Shown: positions 51,422 through 60,312, counted from the first letter of the stretch. The stretch: DNA of 64,000 nucleotides from Pseudomonas sp. MWU13-2105 (GCF_023242315.1 NZ_JALLIY010000011.1:186001-250000); one strand, 5' to 3'. The notes: generated by a model not told the origin, from the sequence alone. Numbers and translations are program-made.

Positions 51422-52711
51422 CTATCCTTGGGCGCGGCACCATTGGGCCGGATCACTCGGGTGACCCTGCTGACGTATAGCGAAATACAATGCGGGTGCG
51501 TCCTGACCGCCACTGTTGCCTACAGTAGAGATCGACTCACCGGCTTTTACCACATCGCCCGCGGACTTGAGCAGCGTCTGGTTGTGTCCGTAGAGGCTCA
51601 GGTAACCGTTGCCGTGGTCCAGGATGACCAGCAAGCCGGCGCCCCGCAACCAATCGGCGAAGACCACGCGGCCACCGTGCACGGCGTGCACCTGGCTGCC
51701 GGCGGCGGCGCTGATCATCACCCCGTCCCATTTGGTCCGGGCGTCATCGCCGCGGGTTTCACCAAAGCGCGCAAGCAATCGACCATCAACTGGCCATGGA
51801 AGTTTGCCGCGCGCTGCGGCAAAAGGGCCGCCGAAGGATTCTCCCGCGCTCGATACCAGGGCTCCAGGCGTGGTTTTACGCGGTGGGCGTGGGCTGTCGT
51901 CGTTGGCGAGCGCAGCAGCCTCACGCTGGCGCTTTTTTTCGGCTTCCTGCTGGGCGAGCAGCGCTTTCTGGCGCGCTTCTTCCGCCTCACGGGCCTGGCG
52001 CGCCAGGGTTTCCTCGATGGTCTTGAGGACTTTCGACAGGTCGGCCTGGTCCTGTTCGCGGGCGGCGAGCTTCTGGTCGCGGGCCTTCACGTCGTCATTG
52101 AGCTTGGCCAGGGCCGCCTGGCGTTCCTGGCGGACCTTGTCCAGTTCGTCGCGCTGGCTGTCCAGGCTGCTTTTCTGCACCAGCAACTGGGCCTGCTGCA
52201 GATTGATGTCTTTCTCGACATTGGCCAGTTGGCGCAGGGTTTCGTTGAAATTCTTCAACTGCTCCATGCGCGCCTGGCTCAGATAGTCGTAGTAAGTCAG
52301 GGTGCGGGCGAATTTTTCCGGGTTCTGCTGGTTGAGCAGCAGCTTGAGGTACTCCTGGCGGCCCCCCTGGTAGGCGGCGCGGGCCTGGATGGCGATCAGT
52401 CGCTGCTGTTCAGTGCGCGCGCTCTGGAGTTTTTTTTTCTCTCCATCGAGCCGCTGCAGTTCGCTTTCGCTCTTTTTCAGCTCTTTCTGCAGGGCCTCGA
52501 CCTGCTTCTCCAGCTTGCCCATCTCGGTTTCGGTGCCGCGCAGTTCTTTCTGCACACCGGATTTTTCTTCCTGCAACTTGCCCAGGAGCTTTTTCAGCTC
52601 AGCGATATCCTGACGCGTGGCGTCCAACTGCTGCTGGGTTTGTGCGCGCTCGTCGGCAAACGCCGGTTGGAGCAGGCAGATCAGGGCTAGGGCGATAAGG
52701 GCGCGAAGCAT
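51422..52711 (-). CDS. envC: Murein hydrolase activator EnvC
   Basis: 429 residues: signal peptide, long coiled coil (about 25-275, for example AELKKLLGKLQEEKSGVQKE) and a C-terminal LytM domain (about 310-429). The LytM metal ligands are lost: the usual HxG-D start reads KWDGVMISAA and HxH reads LYFAIRQQ, so it activates amidases rather than cutting peptidoglycan itself, as in E. coli EnvC. Part of gpmI-envC-ctpA order. Confidence 0.94.
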   Translation of the reverse strand: MLRALIALALICLLQPAFADERAQTQQQLDATRQDIAELKKLLGKLQEEKSGVQKELRGTETEMGKLEKQVEALQKELKKSESELQRLDGEKKKLQSARTEQQRLIAIQARAAYQGGRQEYLKLLLNQQNPEKFARTLTYYDYLSQARMEQLKNFNETLRQLANVEKDINLQQAQLLVQKSSLDSQRDELDKVRQERQAALAKLNDDVKARDQKLAAREQDQADLSKVLKTIEETLARQAREAEEARQKALLAQQEAEKKRQREAAALANDDSPRPPRKTTPGALVSSAGESFGGPFAAARGKLPWPVDGRLLARFGETRGDDARTKWDGVMISAAAGSQVHAVHGGRVVFADWLRGAGLLVILDHGNGYLSLYGHNQTLLKSAGDVVKAGESISTVGNSGGQDAPALYFAIRQQGHPSDPAQWCRAQG

Positions 52712-52764
52712 GGGGCGGGCGACACCTGGGAACGGGACGCCCTAGTATGCCCGCCGCGCGCTGC

Positions 52765-52801
52765 AAAAAAAACGCCCAAAAGCGGTTGCTTTCAGGCGTT
52801 T
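52765..52801 (-). terminator. Terminator after gpmI
   Basis: On the minus strand AAACGCCTGAAAGC-loop-GCTTTTGGGCGTTT forms a nested stem followed by a run of T (plus-strand A run 52765-52772). Confidence 0.82.
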
Positions 52802-52850
52802 CCGATAAAGAGGTAGGCCGCGGGTAAGCGGCCGGCCTGATTTATGGCGT

Positions 52851-54386
52851 TTACAGGTCAGTCAGGATCGACGTACCGGTCATCTCTTGCGGCTGTTTCA
52901 GGCCCAGAAGCTTGAGCATGGTCGGTGCGACGTCCGCCAGCACACCCCCTTCACGGACCTTCAGCGGTCGTTTGCCGACATAGATGAACGGTACCGGCTC
53001 GGTGGTGTGGGCGGTGTGGGCCTGACCGGTGGATTCGTCTTCCATTTGTTCGACGTTGCCGTGGTCGGCGGTGATCAGAGCTTCGCCGCCGACCTTGTCC
53101 AGGGCCTCGACGATACGTCCTACACACAAATCCAGGCATTCCACGGCTTTAACGGCCGCATCGAACACGCCGCTGTGGCCGACCATGTCGCCGTTGGCGT
53201 AGTTGACCACGATCACGTCGTAGCGCTGCTGTTCGATGGCTTCGACGATGCGGTCGGTGACTTCGGGGGCGCTCATTTCCGGTTGCAGGTCGTAGGTGGC
53301 GACTTTCGGCGACGGGATCAGGATGCGTTCTTCGCCCGGGAAGGGTTCCTCGCGTCCGCCGGAGAAGAAGAAGGTCACGTGGGCGTACTTCTCGGTTTCG
53401 GCGATCCGCAGCTGGGTCTTGCCGTTTTTTGCCAGGTAGTCGCCCAGCACGTTTTCCAGGCTGCCAGGGGCGAAGGCCGACGGCGCGGGGATGCTGGCGG
53501 CGTATTGGGTGAGCATGACGAAGCCGGCCAGTCGCGGCTGGCGGGCGCGTTCGAAGTCCTTGAAGTCGTCTTCGACGAACACCCGGGTCAGTTCGCGGGC
53601 ACGGTCGGCGCGGAAGTTCATGAACACCACGGCATCGCCGTCTTCGACCGTGACTTTCTCGCCGATCGAGGTGGCCTTGACGAACTCGTCGCTCTCGCCG
53701 CGCTCATAGGCAGCCTGCAGGCCTTCCTGGGCGGTAGGAGCCTGGAATTCGGCCTGGCCGTCGACGATCAGGTTGTAGGCCTGGGCCACGCGGTCCCAGC
53801 GGTTGTCGCGGTCCATGGCGAAATAACGCCCGATCAGGCTGGCGATGCGCCCCTTGCCCAGGGTGCGAAAGGTTTCGTCGAGCAGCTCGATGGACGACTG
53901 GGCGCTTTTCGGCGGGGTATCGCGACCGTCGAGGAAGGCGTGCAGGTAGATCTTCTCGGCACCGCGCTTGAAGGCCAGCTCGGCCATGGCCACCAGGTGG
54001 TCCTGGTGGCTGTGCACGCCACCTTCGGAGAGCAGGCCGAGGATATGCACTGCCTTGCCCGCGGCCACGGCCTTGTCCACCGCCGCGCCGATCGTCGGGT
54101 TGTCGAAGAACTCACCGTCGCGGATCGCCTTGGTCACGCGGGTGAAATCCTGGTATACCACGCGGCCGGCACCGAGGTTCATGTGGCCGACTTCGGAGTT
54201 GCCCATCTGCCCGTCCGGCAGGCCGACATCCATGCCCGAGCCCGAGATCAGGCCGTTCGGCTGGGTGGCTTTGAGGCGGTCGAGCACCGGCTTCTTTGCC
54301 GAATAGACGGCGTTGTAGTCATGGCTCTCACTGTGACCGAAGCCATCCAGGATGATCAGGACCAAAGGTTTAGGCGTGGTAGTCAT
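52851..54386 (-). CDS. gpmI: 2,3-bisphosphoglycerate-independent phosphoglycerate mutase
   Basis: 511 residues from ATG 54386. Alkaline-phosphatase fold: LIILDGFGHSE with metal D14, nucleophile S64 in GQMGNSEVGH, and ITADHGNVEQM near the end. It interconverts 3- and 2-phosphoglycerate with Mn2+. The upstream frame to 54452 has no ribosome site. Confidence 0.97.
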   Translation of the reverse strand: MTTTPKPLVLIILDGFGHSESHDYNAVYSAKKPVLDRLKATQPNGLISGSGMDVGLPDGQMGNSEVGHMNLGAGRVVYQDFTRVTKAIRDGEFFDNPTIGAAVDKAVAAGKAVHILGLLSEGGVHSHQDHLVAMAELAFKRGAEKIYLHAFLDGRDTPPKSAQSSIELLDETFRTLGKGRIASLIGRYFAMDRDNRWDRVAQAYNLIVDGQAEFQAPTAQEGLQAAYERGESDEFVKATSIGEKVTVEDGDAVVFMNFRADRARELTRVFVEDDFKDFERARQPRLAGFVMLTQYAASIPAPSAFAPGSLENVLGDYLAKNGKTQLRIAETEKYAHVTFFFSGGREEPFPGEERILIPSPKVATYDLQPEMSAPEVTDRIVEAIEQQRYDVIVVNYANGDMVGHSGVFDAAVKAVECLDLCVGRIVEALDKVGGEALITADHGNVEQMEDESTGQAHTAHTTEPVPFIYVGKRPLKVREGGVLADVAPTMLKLLGLKQPQEMTGTSILTDL

Positions 54387-54534
54387 GGATGGCTCTCGCG
54401 GCTGGATTGAAAGGACATGGAAAAAAGAGTCGCAGTTTAAAGCCAAGTTCACAGGCCGTCACCGCCGGGCGGGGTTTGGCCGACCTTGACGGCTGTGTAT
54501 ACTGGCCCACATTTTAACGCCCTGGAACCTCCTG

Positions 54535-54948
54535 ATGGTCGATCACCTGATTGCATTTGCCACTAGCCACTACCTGTTAGCCGGCGCCTTCGTGCTCCTG
54601 CTGGCCTTGCTGATTGCCCATGAAATGAGCCGCGGCGGCGCCAGCCTGAGCACCGGCCAGTTGACCGCGCTGGTCAACCAGGACCAGGGTGTGGTCATCG
54701 ACCTGCGTCCGAGCAAGGAGTTTGCCGCCGGCCATATCGTCGGTGCGCTGAACATTCCCCAGGACAAACTGATGGCGCGCATCGGCGAACTGGAAAAGCA
54801 CAAGGCCAAGACCCTGATTCTGGTCGACGCCCAGGGCCAGCACTCCGGGACCCACGCCCGCGAGCTGCTCAAGTCCGGTTTCATTGCCGCCAAGCTGTCC
54901 GGTGGTATTTCCAGCTGGAAAGCCGACAATCTGCCGCTGGTGAAGTGA
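54535..54948 (+). CDS. Rhodanese-like membrane protein YibN, catalytic cysteine absent
   Basis: 137 residues: one N-terminal membrane segment (YLLAGAFVLLLALLIAHEM) and a rhodanese domain (VVIDLRPSKEFAAGHIVGAL, NIPQDKLMARIGELEKHKAK). Where active enzymes have a cysteine the loop reads LVDAQGQHSG, so sulfur transfer is unlikely and binding is more probable. It stands 1 base before grxC in a yibN-grxC-secB operon divergent from gpmI. Confidence 0.9.
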   Translation: MVDHLIAFATSHYLLAGAFVLLLALLIAHEMSRGGASLSTGQLTALVNQDQGVVIDLRPSKEFAAGHIVGALNIPQDKLMARIGELEKHKAKTLILVDAQGQHSGTHARELLKSGFIAAKLSGGISSWKADNLPLVK

Positions 54949-54949
54949 T

Positions 54950-55204
54950 ATGAGCCGGGTCGTCGTTTATTCCAGTGATTACTGCCCTTACTGCATGCGC
55001 GCCAAGTCGTTGCTCAGCAGCAAGAAGGTTGCTTTCGACGAGATCAAGGTCGACGGCAAGCCGCAGGTGCGTGCTGAAATGGCCCAGAAAGCGGGGCGTA
55101 CTTCCGTGCCGCAGATCTGGATCGGCGACCGCCATGTCGGTGGCTGCGATGACCTGTTCGCCCTCGAGCGCGCCGGCAAGCTGGATGCGTTGCTAGAAGC
55201 TTGA
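54950..55204 (+). CDS. grxC: Glutaredoxin 3
   Basis: 84 residues. Active site CPYC at 12-15, cis-proline in TSVPQIWI and the GGCDDLFAL glutathione-binding end. It reduces disulfides with glutathione. Between yibN and secB. Confidence 0.96.
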   Translation: MSRVVVYSSDYCPYCMRAKSLLSSKKVAFDEIKVDGKPQVRAEMAQKAGRTSVPQIWIGDRHVGGCDDLFALERAGKLDALLEA

Positions 55205-55251
55205 TTCCCCCAACCCTTTAAAGACCTGAAGATCAAGAAGGATCTGCTGCG

Positions 55252-55734
55252 ATGACTGACCAACAGAACACTGCTGCTACTGAAGAAGAAAGCCAACCGC
55301 AATTCTCCTTGCAGCGTATCTACGTGCGCGACCTGTCCTTCGAAGCCCCGAAAAGCCCGGCGATCTTCCGCCAGCAGTGGGAACCGAGCGTCGGCCTGGA
55401 TCTCAACACCCGTCAGAAAGCCCTGGAAGGCGACTTCCACGAGGTGGTGCTGACCCTGTCGGTGACCGTGAAGAACGGTGAAGAAGTGGCGTTCATCGCT
55501 GAAGTGCAGCAGGCCGGGATCTTCCTGATCAAGAACCTCGATGCGGCTTCCATGAGCCACACCCTGGGTGCATTCTGCCCGAACATCCTGTTCCCGTACG
55601 CCCGTGAAACCCTGGACAGCCTGGTCACCCGTGGTTCGTTCCCGGCGTTGATGCTGGCCCCGGTGAACTTCGATGCCCTGTACGCGCAAGAACTGCAGCG
55701 CCTGCAGGAAGAGGGTGGGCAAACCGTTCAATAA
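55252..55734 (+). CDS. secB: Protein-export chaperone SecB
   Basis: 160 residues, full length: FSLQRIYVRDLSFEAPKSPA, VKNGEEVAFIAEVQQAGIF and LAPVNFDALYAQELQRLQEE. The tetramer keeps precursors unfolded and delivers them to SecA. GAAGGA precedes the ATG. Confidence 0.97.
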   Translation: MTDQQNTAATEEESQPQFSLQRIYVRDLSFEAPKSPAIFRQQWEPSVGLDLNTRQKALEGDFHEVVLTLSVTVKNGEEVAFIAEVQQAGIFLIKNLDAASMSHTLGAFCPNILFPYARETLDSLVTRGSFPALMLAPVNFDALYAQELQRLQEEGGQTVQ

Positions 55735-55750
55735 ACGGCTTGTACACCCT

Positions 55751-55834
55751 TTGTAGGAGCCAGCTTGCGGCGATAGCGGCCGATCAGGCGATGCAAGCCT
55801 CATGGGCCTCATCGCCGGCAAGGCGGCTCCCACA
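55751..55834. repeat. REP doublet (REPIN) after secB
   Basis: TGTAGGAGCCAGCTTGCGGC and inverted GCCGGCAAGGCGGCTCCCACA-type arm, directly before the bidirectional terminator. Confidence 0.8.
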
Positions 55835-55835
55835 G

Positions 55836-55865
55836 AAAAAAAGCGCCTTGTTCGGCGCTTTTTTT
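55836..55865. terminator. Bidirectional terminator between secB and trmL
   Basis: AAAAAAAGCGCC-TTGTTC-GGCGCTTTTTTT, a perfect stem with A and T runs on both sides, between convergent genes. Confidence 0.92.
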
Positions 55866-55885
55866 GTTTGGGTGACGCCTGTTTT

Positions 55886-56341
55886 TCAGGCAAAGCCCAG
55901 CTGGCGCCAGCCTTCGTAGACCGCCACCGCCACGGTGTTGGACAGGTTCAGGCTGCGGCAGCCTTCGCGCATCGGCAGGCGCAGGCGTTGTTCGCCGGGC
56001 AGGGCGTCGAGCACCTCGGCCGGCAGGCCACGGCTTTCCGGGCCGAAGAGAAATGCGTCACCTTCGGCAAAGCGTGCGTCGTGGAACAGCCGCGAACCCT
56101 TGGTGGTGAAGGCGAACAGGCGCGGATGGCCGAGACTTTCCAGGCAACTGGCGAGGTCGGCGTGGGTCTTGAGCGTGGCGTACTCGTGATAGTCGAGGCC
56201 GGCGCGGCGCAGGCGCTTGTCGTCCATTTCAAAACCGATGGGCTCGATCAAATGCAGGTGGCAGCCGCTGTTGGCGCACAGCCTGATAATGTTGCCGGTG
56301 TTCGGCGGAATTTCTGGTTGAAAGAGGATGACGTGAAACAT
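55886..56341 (-). CDS. trmL: tRNA (cytidine/uridine-2'-O)-methyltransferase TrmL
   Basis: 151 residues, SPOUT fold: FHVILFQPEIPPNTGNIIRL, FGPESRGLP and LNLSNTVAVAVYEGW (the trefoil-knot SAM site). It methylates the wobble base of leucine tRNAs. Its ATG overlaps, on the other strand, the ATG of the next gene (sequence CATG at 56339-56342). Confidence 0.95.
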   Translation of the reverse strand: MFHVILFQPEIPPNTGNIIRLCANSGCHLHLIEPIGFEMDDKRLRRAGLDYHEYATLKTHADLASCLESLGHPRLFAFTTKGSRLFHDARFAEGDAFLFGPESRGLPAEVLDALPGEQRLRLPMREGCRSLNLSNTVAVAVYEGWRQLGFA

Positions 56342-56780
56342 GCACGGCTCCGAAGATGAAGATGAGCTGCATTCTACCCCCGAAGAGGACCCGCGACCGA
56401 AGCTATTGCCGCGGGTGCTGGGGTCGCTGGCGATTGTCGGGATGATGGTCGGTCTGATGATCGGGCGCCTGACGGCGCCCGAGCCCCTGGAGTTGCAGCG
56501 GGTCGAAGTGGTGCCCGAAGGGGTGGTGCTGTGGTTCAGCGCCGAGCCCAAGGTGCATGGCGAGCAGGTTGACGGCACGGTGGCGCTGCTCTTCGATGCC
56601 GAGGGCAAGGCGCAGAACGGCCACTTGCAGGTGGCCGGCAAGGACGCCAATTGGCGTGTGCGCTTGAGTGACAAGGGATTGTTGCTGACGCTGCTGGCGG
56701 CGCGTCCGTTGCACGGCGAGTGGGCCGGGACGAAGGTGGACGGTCGCTGGAGATTGGTGATCAATCTCCGGGAGGAATAA
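56340..56780 (+). CDS. Membrane-anchored hypothetical protein
   Basis: 146 residues. An acidic start (MHGSEDEDELHSTPEEDP), one membrane segment (LPRVLGSLAIVGMMVGLMIG, about 24-45) and a periplasmic beta-rich tail (LELQRVEVVPEGVVLWFSAE, LLLTLLAARPLHGEW). Known to me only as a small conserved Pseudomonas type. Start codon interlocks with that of trmL. The hairpin repeat array begins right after its stop. Confidence 0.75.
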   Translation: MHGSEDEDELHSTPEEDPRPKLLPRVLGSLAIVGMMVGLMIGRLTAPEPLELQRVEVVPEGVVLWFSAEPKVHGEQVDGTVALLFDAEGKAQNGHLQVAGKDANWRVRLSDKGLLLTLLAARPLHGEWAGTKVDGRWRLVINLREE

Positions 56781-56784
56781 AAGA

Positions 56785-57413
56785 GGGAATCTCCGGCCTG
56801 CCTGTACCGAAGCTCCCAGAACCGTGATCGGGCTCGTCGCTATGAACGGATGAGCCCGGGTGTAAAGAAGGGAAGTCCCGGCCTGCCTGTACCAGGGTTC
56901 CCAAAAGCGTTTTGGCACTCGTCGCTGTGAGCGGTGTGAGTCCCGGTGTAAAGAAGGGGAGTCTTGACCTGCCTGTATCAAGGTCCCCGAAAGCGTCTGG
57001 ACTCGTCGCTGTGGGCGGTATGAGTCCTGGTGTAAAGAAGGGAAGTCCCGGCCTGCCTGTACCAGGGTCCCCGAAAGCGTTTTGGCACTCGTCGCTGTGA
57101 GCGGTGTGAGTCCCGGTGTAAAGAAGGGGAGTCTTGACCTGCCTGTATCAAGGTCCCCGAAAGCGTCTGGACTCATCGCTGTGGGCGGTATGAGTCCGGG
57201 TGTTAAAGAGGGAAGTCCTGACCTGCCTGTATCAGGGTTCCCAAAAACGTCTTGGGACTCGTCGCTGTCAGCGGTGTGAGTCCCGGTGTAAAGAGGGGGA
57301 GTCTTGACCTGCCTGTATCAAGGTCCCCGAAAGTATCTGGACTCGTCGCTGGGAGCGGTGTGAGTCCCGGTGTAAAGAAGGGGAGTCCCTGACCTGCCTG
57401 TATCAGGGTCCCC
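56785..57413. repeat. Tandem array of eight structured units, spacing alternating 86 and 84 bp
   Basis: Hairpin A copies start at about 56785 (degenerate), 56870, 56956, 57040, 57126, 57210, 57296 and 57380. Each is outer stem GGGRA/TYCCC, inner stem of 5 bases, constant loop CCTGCCTGTA. Inner arms covary: CTTGA/TCAAG, CCTGA/TCAGG, CCCGG/CCAGG (one mismatch). Outer arms covary too: GGGGA/TCCCC and GGGAA/TTCCC. Between them hairpin B has GGACTC...GAGTCC with inner CGCT...RGCG; at 57254-57284 it is GGGACTC/GAGTCCC. The two unit types alternate, so the higher-order period is 170 bp, which is not a multiple of three. Function unknown. Confidence 0.88.
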
Positions 57414-57624
57414 AAAACTGGGTTGTATTGGGGTTGTTGCAGGGCGCGTGCCAGTTTTTGAAAAGCGCCAATGATTGCGTTGATAATTTTCAAGATGTGT
57501 CTGAAAGCCCCGGAATACGGGGCCTTTCCGCTGGGGTAGGAAAACGCGGGTGAGGCTTGCGTGGCCTGGTTCGCTGCCCGATAGCGGTTCAAGACGCATT
57601 GCCGTGGTGCACTGCCCGCTTATT
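57414..57624. other. Rest of the intergenic region after the repeat array
   Basis: About 210 bases without a supported gene. It contains a terminator-like GCCCCGGAATACGGGGC (about 57506-57522). Short frames seen here on either strand are continuations of repeat translation. Confidence 0.45.
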
Positions 57625-57711
57625 GTGGGAGCCAGCTGGCTGGCGATGAGGTCCGCAAGATCGCTGCAAGACTCACGGGCCTCATCGCCGGCAAGCCGGC
57701 TCCTACAGGGG
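57625..57711. repeat. REP doublet (REPIN)
   Basis: GTGGGAGCCAGCTGGCTGGC and inverted GCCGGCAAGCCGGCTCCTAC arms around a short centre. Confidence 0.82.
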
Positions 57712-57743
57712 GTGGGTTAACGCCGGCTTGTGCGTGGGGCAAG

Positions 57744-57776
57744 AAAAAACCCTCTACAGCCTGGCTGTAGAGGGTT
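57744..57776 (-). terminator. Terminator after ntrC
   Basis: Perfect stem CCCTCTACAGC/GCTGTAGAGGG with loop CTG; on the minus strand it is followed by six T. Confidence 0.92.
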
Positions 57777-57793
57777 TGGCGTGAAGCGACAGA

Positions 57794-59230
57794 TCAGCCC
57801 TCGTCGCTGTCGTCCTCGTCGCCGCCATCGACCTTCATGCCCAGCTCCTTGATCTTGCGGGTCAAGGTGTTGCGGCCCCAGCCCAGCAGCACGGCGGCGT
57901 CGCGGCGGCGGCCGGCGGTGTGCTTGAGGGCGGTTTCGATCATGATCCGCTCGAAGCTCGGCACGGCGCTGTCCAGCAGGCTGGATTGCCCGCGTGCCAG
58001 CGCCTGGTCGGCCCATTGGCGCAGCGCCTGCTCCCAGTTGGTCACCGGTGCCGAATCCTGTGGCAGGTTCAGCAGTTCCGGTGGCAGGTCGCTGATATGC
58101 ACCTCGCGGCCGGAGGCCATCACGGTGATCCAGCGGCAGGTGTTCTCCAACTGACGCACGTTACCCGGCCACGGCAGGTTCTTCAGGTACTCCTCGGTTT
58201 CCGACTTCAGCAGCTTCGGCTCCACCGACAGCTCCTGGGCGGCGCGGGCGAGGAAGTGCTTGGCCAGGGTCGGAATGTCTTCGCGACGGTCGGACATCCG
58301 TGGAATGTGGATGCGGATCACGTTCAGGCGATGGAACAAGTCCTCGCGGAACTTGCCGGCGTGAACCAGGGTTTCCAGGTTCTGGTGGGTCGCGGCGATG
58401 ATGCGCACGTCGACCTTGACCGGCGTATGCCCGCCGACCCGGTAGAACTCACCGTCCGCCAGGACCCGCAGCAGGCGGGTCTGGGTGTCGGCCGGCATGT
58501 CGCCGATTTCGTCGAGGAACAGGGTGCCACCATCGGCTTGTTCGAAACGCCCGCGCCGCAGGTTGGCCGCGCCGGTAAAGGCGCCTTTTTCATGGCCGAA
58601 CAGCTCGGACTCCATCAGGTCCTTGGGAATCGCCGCCATGTTCAAGGCGATGAACGGTTGGGCCGCCCGTGGGCTGTGGCGGTGCAGGGCATGGGCCACC
58701 AGCTCTTTGCCGGTCCCGGATTCGCCATTGATCAGCACCGTGATGTTGGAGTGGCTGAGGCGGCCGATGGCGCGAAACACTTCCTGCATCGCCGGCGCTT
58801 CGCCGATGATTTCCGGGGTCCGGGTCAGGGTCGGTGCCACGGCCATGCCTTGCTGTTCCTGGGCATGCTGGTTGGCGCGCTTGACCAGCGACACCGCTTC
58901 ATCGACGTCGAACGGCTTGGGCAGGTATTCGAACGCGCCGCCCTGGTAGGACGCCACCGCGCTGTCGAGGTCGGAATGGGCGGTCATGATGATCACCGGC
59001 AGGCGCGGGTGCTGCTCGCGAATCCGCGCCAGCAGGTCCAGGCCACTGGCGCCGGGCATGCGGATATCGGAGATGATCACGTCCGGCTGCTGACGGACCA
59101 GGCGGCTCATTACGCCGTCGGCACTGTCGAAGCTCTGGGTGGTCATGCCCTCCTGTTGCAGGGCTTTTTCCAGGACCCAGCGGATAGAACGGTCGTCATC
59201 GACGATCCACACGGTTTCACTACGGCTCAT
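57794..59230 (-). CDS. ntrC: Nitrogen regulator NtrC (sigma-54 activator)
   Basis: 478 residues: receiver domain (IVDDDRSIRW; phosphorylation aspartate in PDVIISDIRMPG, about D54), AAA+ domain with Walker A GESGTGKE, sigma-54 loop GAFTGA and Walker B GGTLFLDEIGDMP, and Fis-type helix-turn-helix at the end (GRRRDAAVLLGWGRNTLTRK). Phosphorylated NtrC activates glnA and other nitrogen genes. It overlaps ntrB by 4 bases. Confidence 0.96.
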   Translation of the reverse strand: MSRSETVWIVDDDRSIRWVLEKALQQEGMTTQSFDSADGVMSRLVRQQPDVIISDIRMPGASGLDLLARIREQHPRLPVIIMTAHSDLDSAVASYQGGAFEYLPKPFDVDEAVSLVKRANQHAQEQQGMAVAPTLTRTPEIIGEAPAMQEVFRAIGRLSHSNITVLINGESGTGKELVAHALHRHSPRAAQPFIALNMAAIPKDLMESELFGHEKGAFTGAANLRRGRFEQADGGTLFLDEIGDMPADTQTRLLRVLADGEFYRVGGHTPVKVDVRIIAATHQNLETLVHAGKFREDLFHRLNVIRIHIPRMSDRREDIPTLAKHFLARAAQELSVEPKLLKSETEEYLKNLPWPGNVRQLENTCRWITVMASGREVHISDLPPELLNLPQDSAPVTNWEQALRQWADQALARGQSSLLDSAVPSFERIMIETALKHTAGRRRDAAVLLGWGRNTLTRKIKELGMKVDGGDEDDSDEG

Positions 59231-60312
59231 GTCGATGTGGCTCCTTGTTCCAGTGGCAGAAAGATCGAGAACGTGGTGTGGCCGGGGTGGCTCTCACACT
59301 CGATCAGGCCCTGGTGCTGGCTGATGATGTTCTGGGTAATGGCCAGGCCCAGCCCGGTACCGTCCGGGCGGCCGCTGACCATGGGATAGAAGATGGTTTC
59401 CTGCAGCTCGGCGGGGATCCCCGGGCCGTTGTCGATGATTTCGATCTTGGTCACCAGGCGATGGCGCACATGGCCGATGGTGAACTGGCGGATCGCCCGG
59501 GTGCGCAGGCTGATACGGCCCAGGCGCAGCTCGTTCTGGCTGCTGATGGCCTGCATGGCGTTGCGCACTATGTTGAGCACGGCCTGGATCATCTGTTCAC
59601 GATCAATCAGTACATCGGGAATACTCGGGTCATAGTCGCGCACCAGATTGATGCAGCCTTGGCTCTCGGCTTCCACCAGGCTGCTGACGTGTTCCAGCAC
59701 TTCGTGGACATTGGTCAGCGCCAGGGACGGCAACTTGTTCGAACCGAGCATGCGGTCCACCAGGTTACGCAGGCGATCGGCCTCTTCGATGATGACGTTG
59801 GTGTAGTCCTTCAGGCTTTCTTCCGGCAGCTCGCGGGCCAGCAATTGCGCGGCGCCGCGAATCCCGCCGAGGGGGTTCTTGATCTCGTGGGCCAGGCCGC
59901 GCACCAGCATCTTGGTGGTTTCCTGCTTGGACAGCTGCGCCTCCTCCTTGGTGATGCGCAGCAGGCGGTCACGGGGATGCACTTCCAGCAGCAGGAGGGT
60001 TTCGCCCTGGCTGAGGATCGGGGTCACGGCATAGTCGACGGTCAGGGTCTGGCCGGTCAGCGCCGTGAGCATGGCTTCGCGCTTGGTGAACGGGTGCGCC
60101 TGTTCCACGGCCTGGCGCAGGGAGTTCAGGGCCTCGACCGACTCGGTGAACAGTTCGCTGATGAACTGGCCATGGCTGCGCTGGCCGCTGATGGCCAGGA
60201 GCATTTCCGCCGCCGGGTTCATGTACTCCAGACGCAATTCGGCGTTGAGCAGGATGGTCGCGGTGGTCAGGTTGTCGAGTAACAGTCTGTGCAGGGCGTC
60301 GCTGATGGTCAT
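59227..60312 (-). CDS. ntrB: Nitrogen sensor kinase NtrB
   Basis: 361 residues from ATG 60312. PAS domain (about 10-110), H-box LVRGLAHEIKNPLGGIRGAA, N-box NIVRNAMQA, G-boxes DNGPGIP and GTGLGLAI. Cytosolic kinase/phosphatase of NtrC controlled by PII protein. The frame extends to 60498 but lacks a ribosome site, and a sigma-54-type promoter lies in that stretch. Confidence 0.96.
   Translation of the reverse strand: MTISDALHRLLLDNLTTATILLNAELRLEYMNPAAEMLLAISGQRSHGQFISELFTESVEALNSLRQAVEQAHPFTKREAMLTALTGQTLTVDYAVTPILSQGETLLLLEVHPRDRLLRITKEEAQLSKQETTKMLVRGLAHEIKNPLGGIRGAAQLLARELPEESLKDYTNVIIEEADRLRNLVDRMLGSNKLPSLALTNVHEVLEHVSSLVEAESQGCINLVRDYDPSIPDVLIDREQMIQAVLNIVRNAMQAISSQNELRLGRISLRTRAIRQFTIGHVRHRLVTKIEIIDNGPGIPAELQETIFYPMVSGRPDGTGLGLAITQNIISQHQGLIECESHPGHTTFSIFLPLEQGATST

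Noticed and set aside
56785..57413. The array as a possible CRISPR
   Set aside because: Units are nearly identical throughout with no variable spacers, and no cas genes are present.
56403..57592. Several frames on both strands over the repeat array (for example MALVAVSGVSPGVKKGS and the minus-strand TPGLTPLTATS type)
   Set aside because: They are translations of the 84/86-bp repeats; the 170-bp period is not a multiple of three, frames shift from unit to unit, and conservation follows hairpin pairing.
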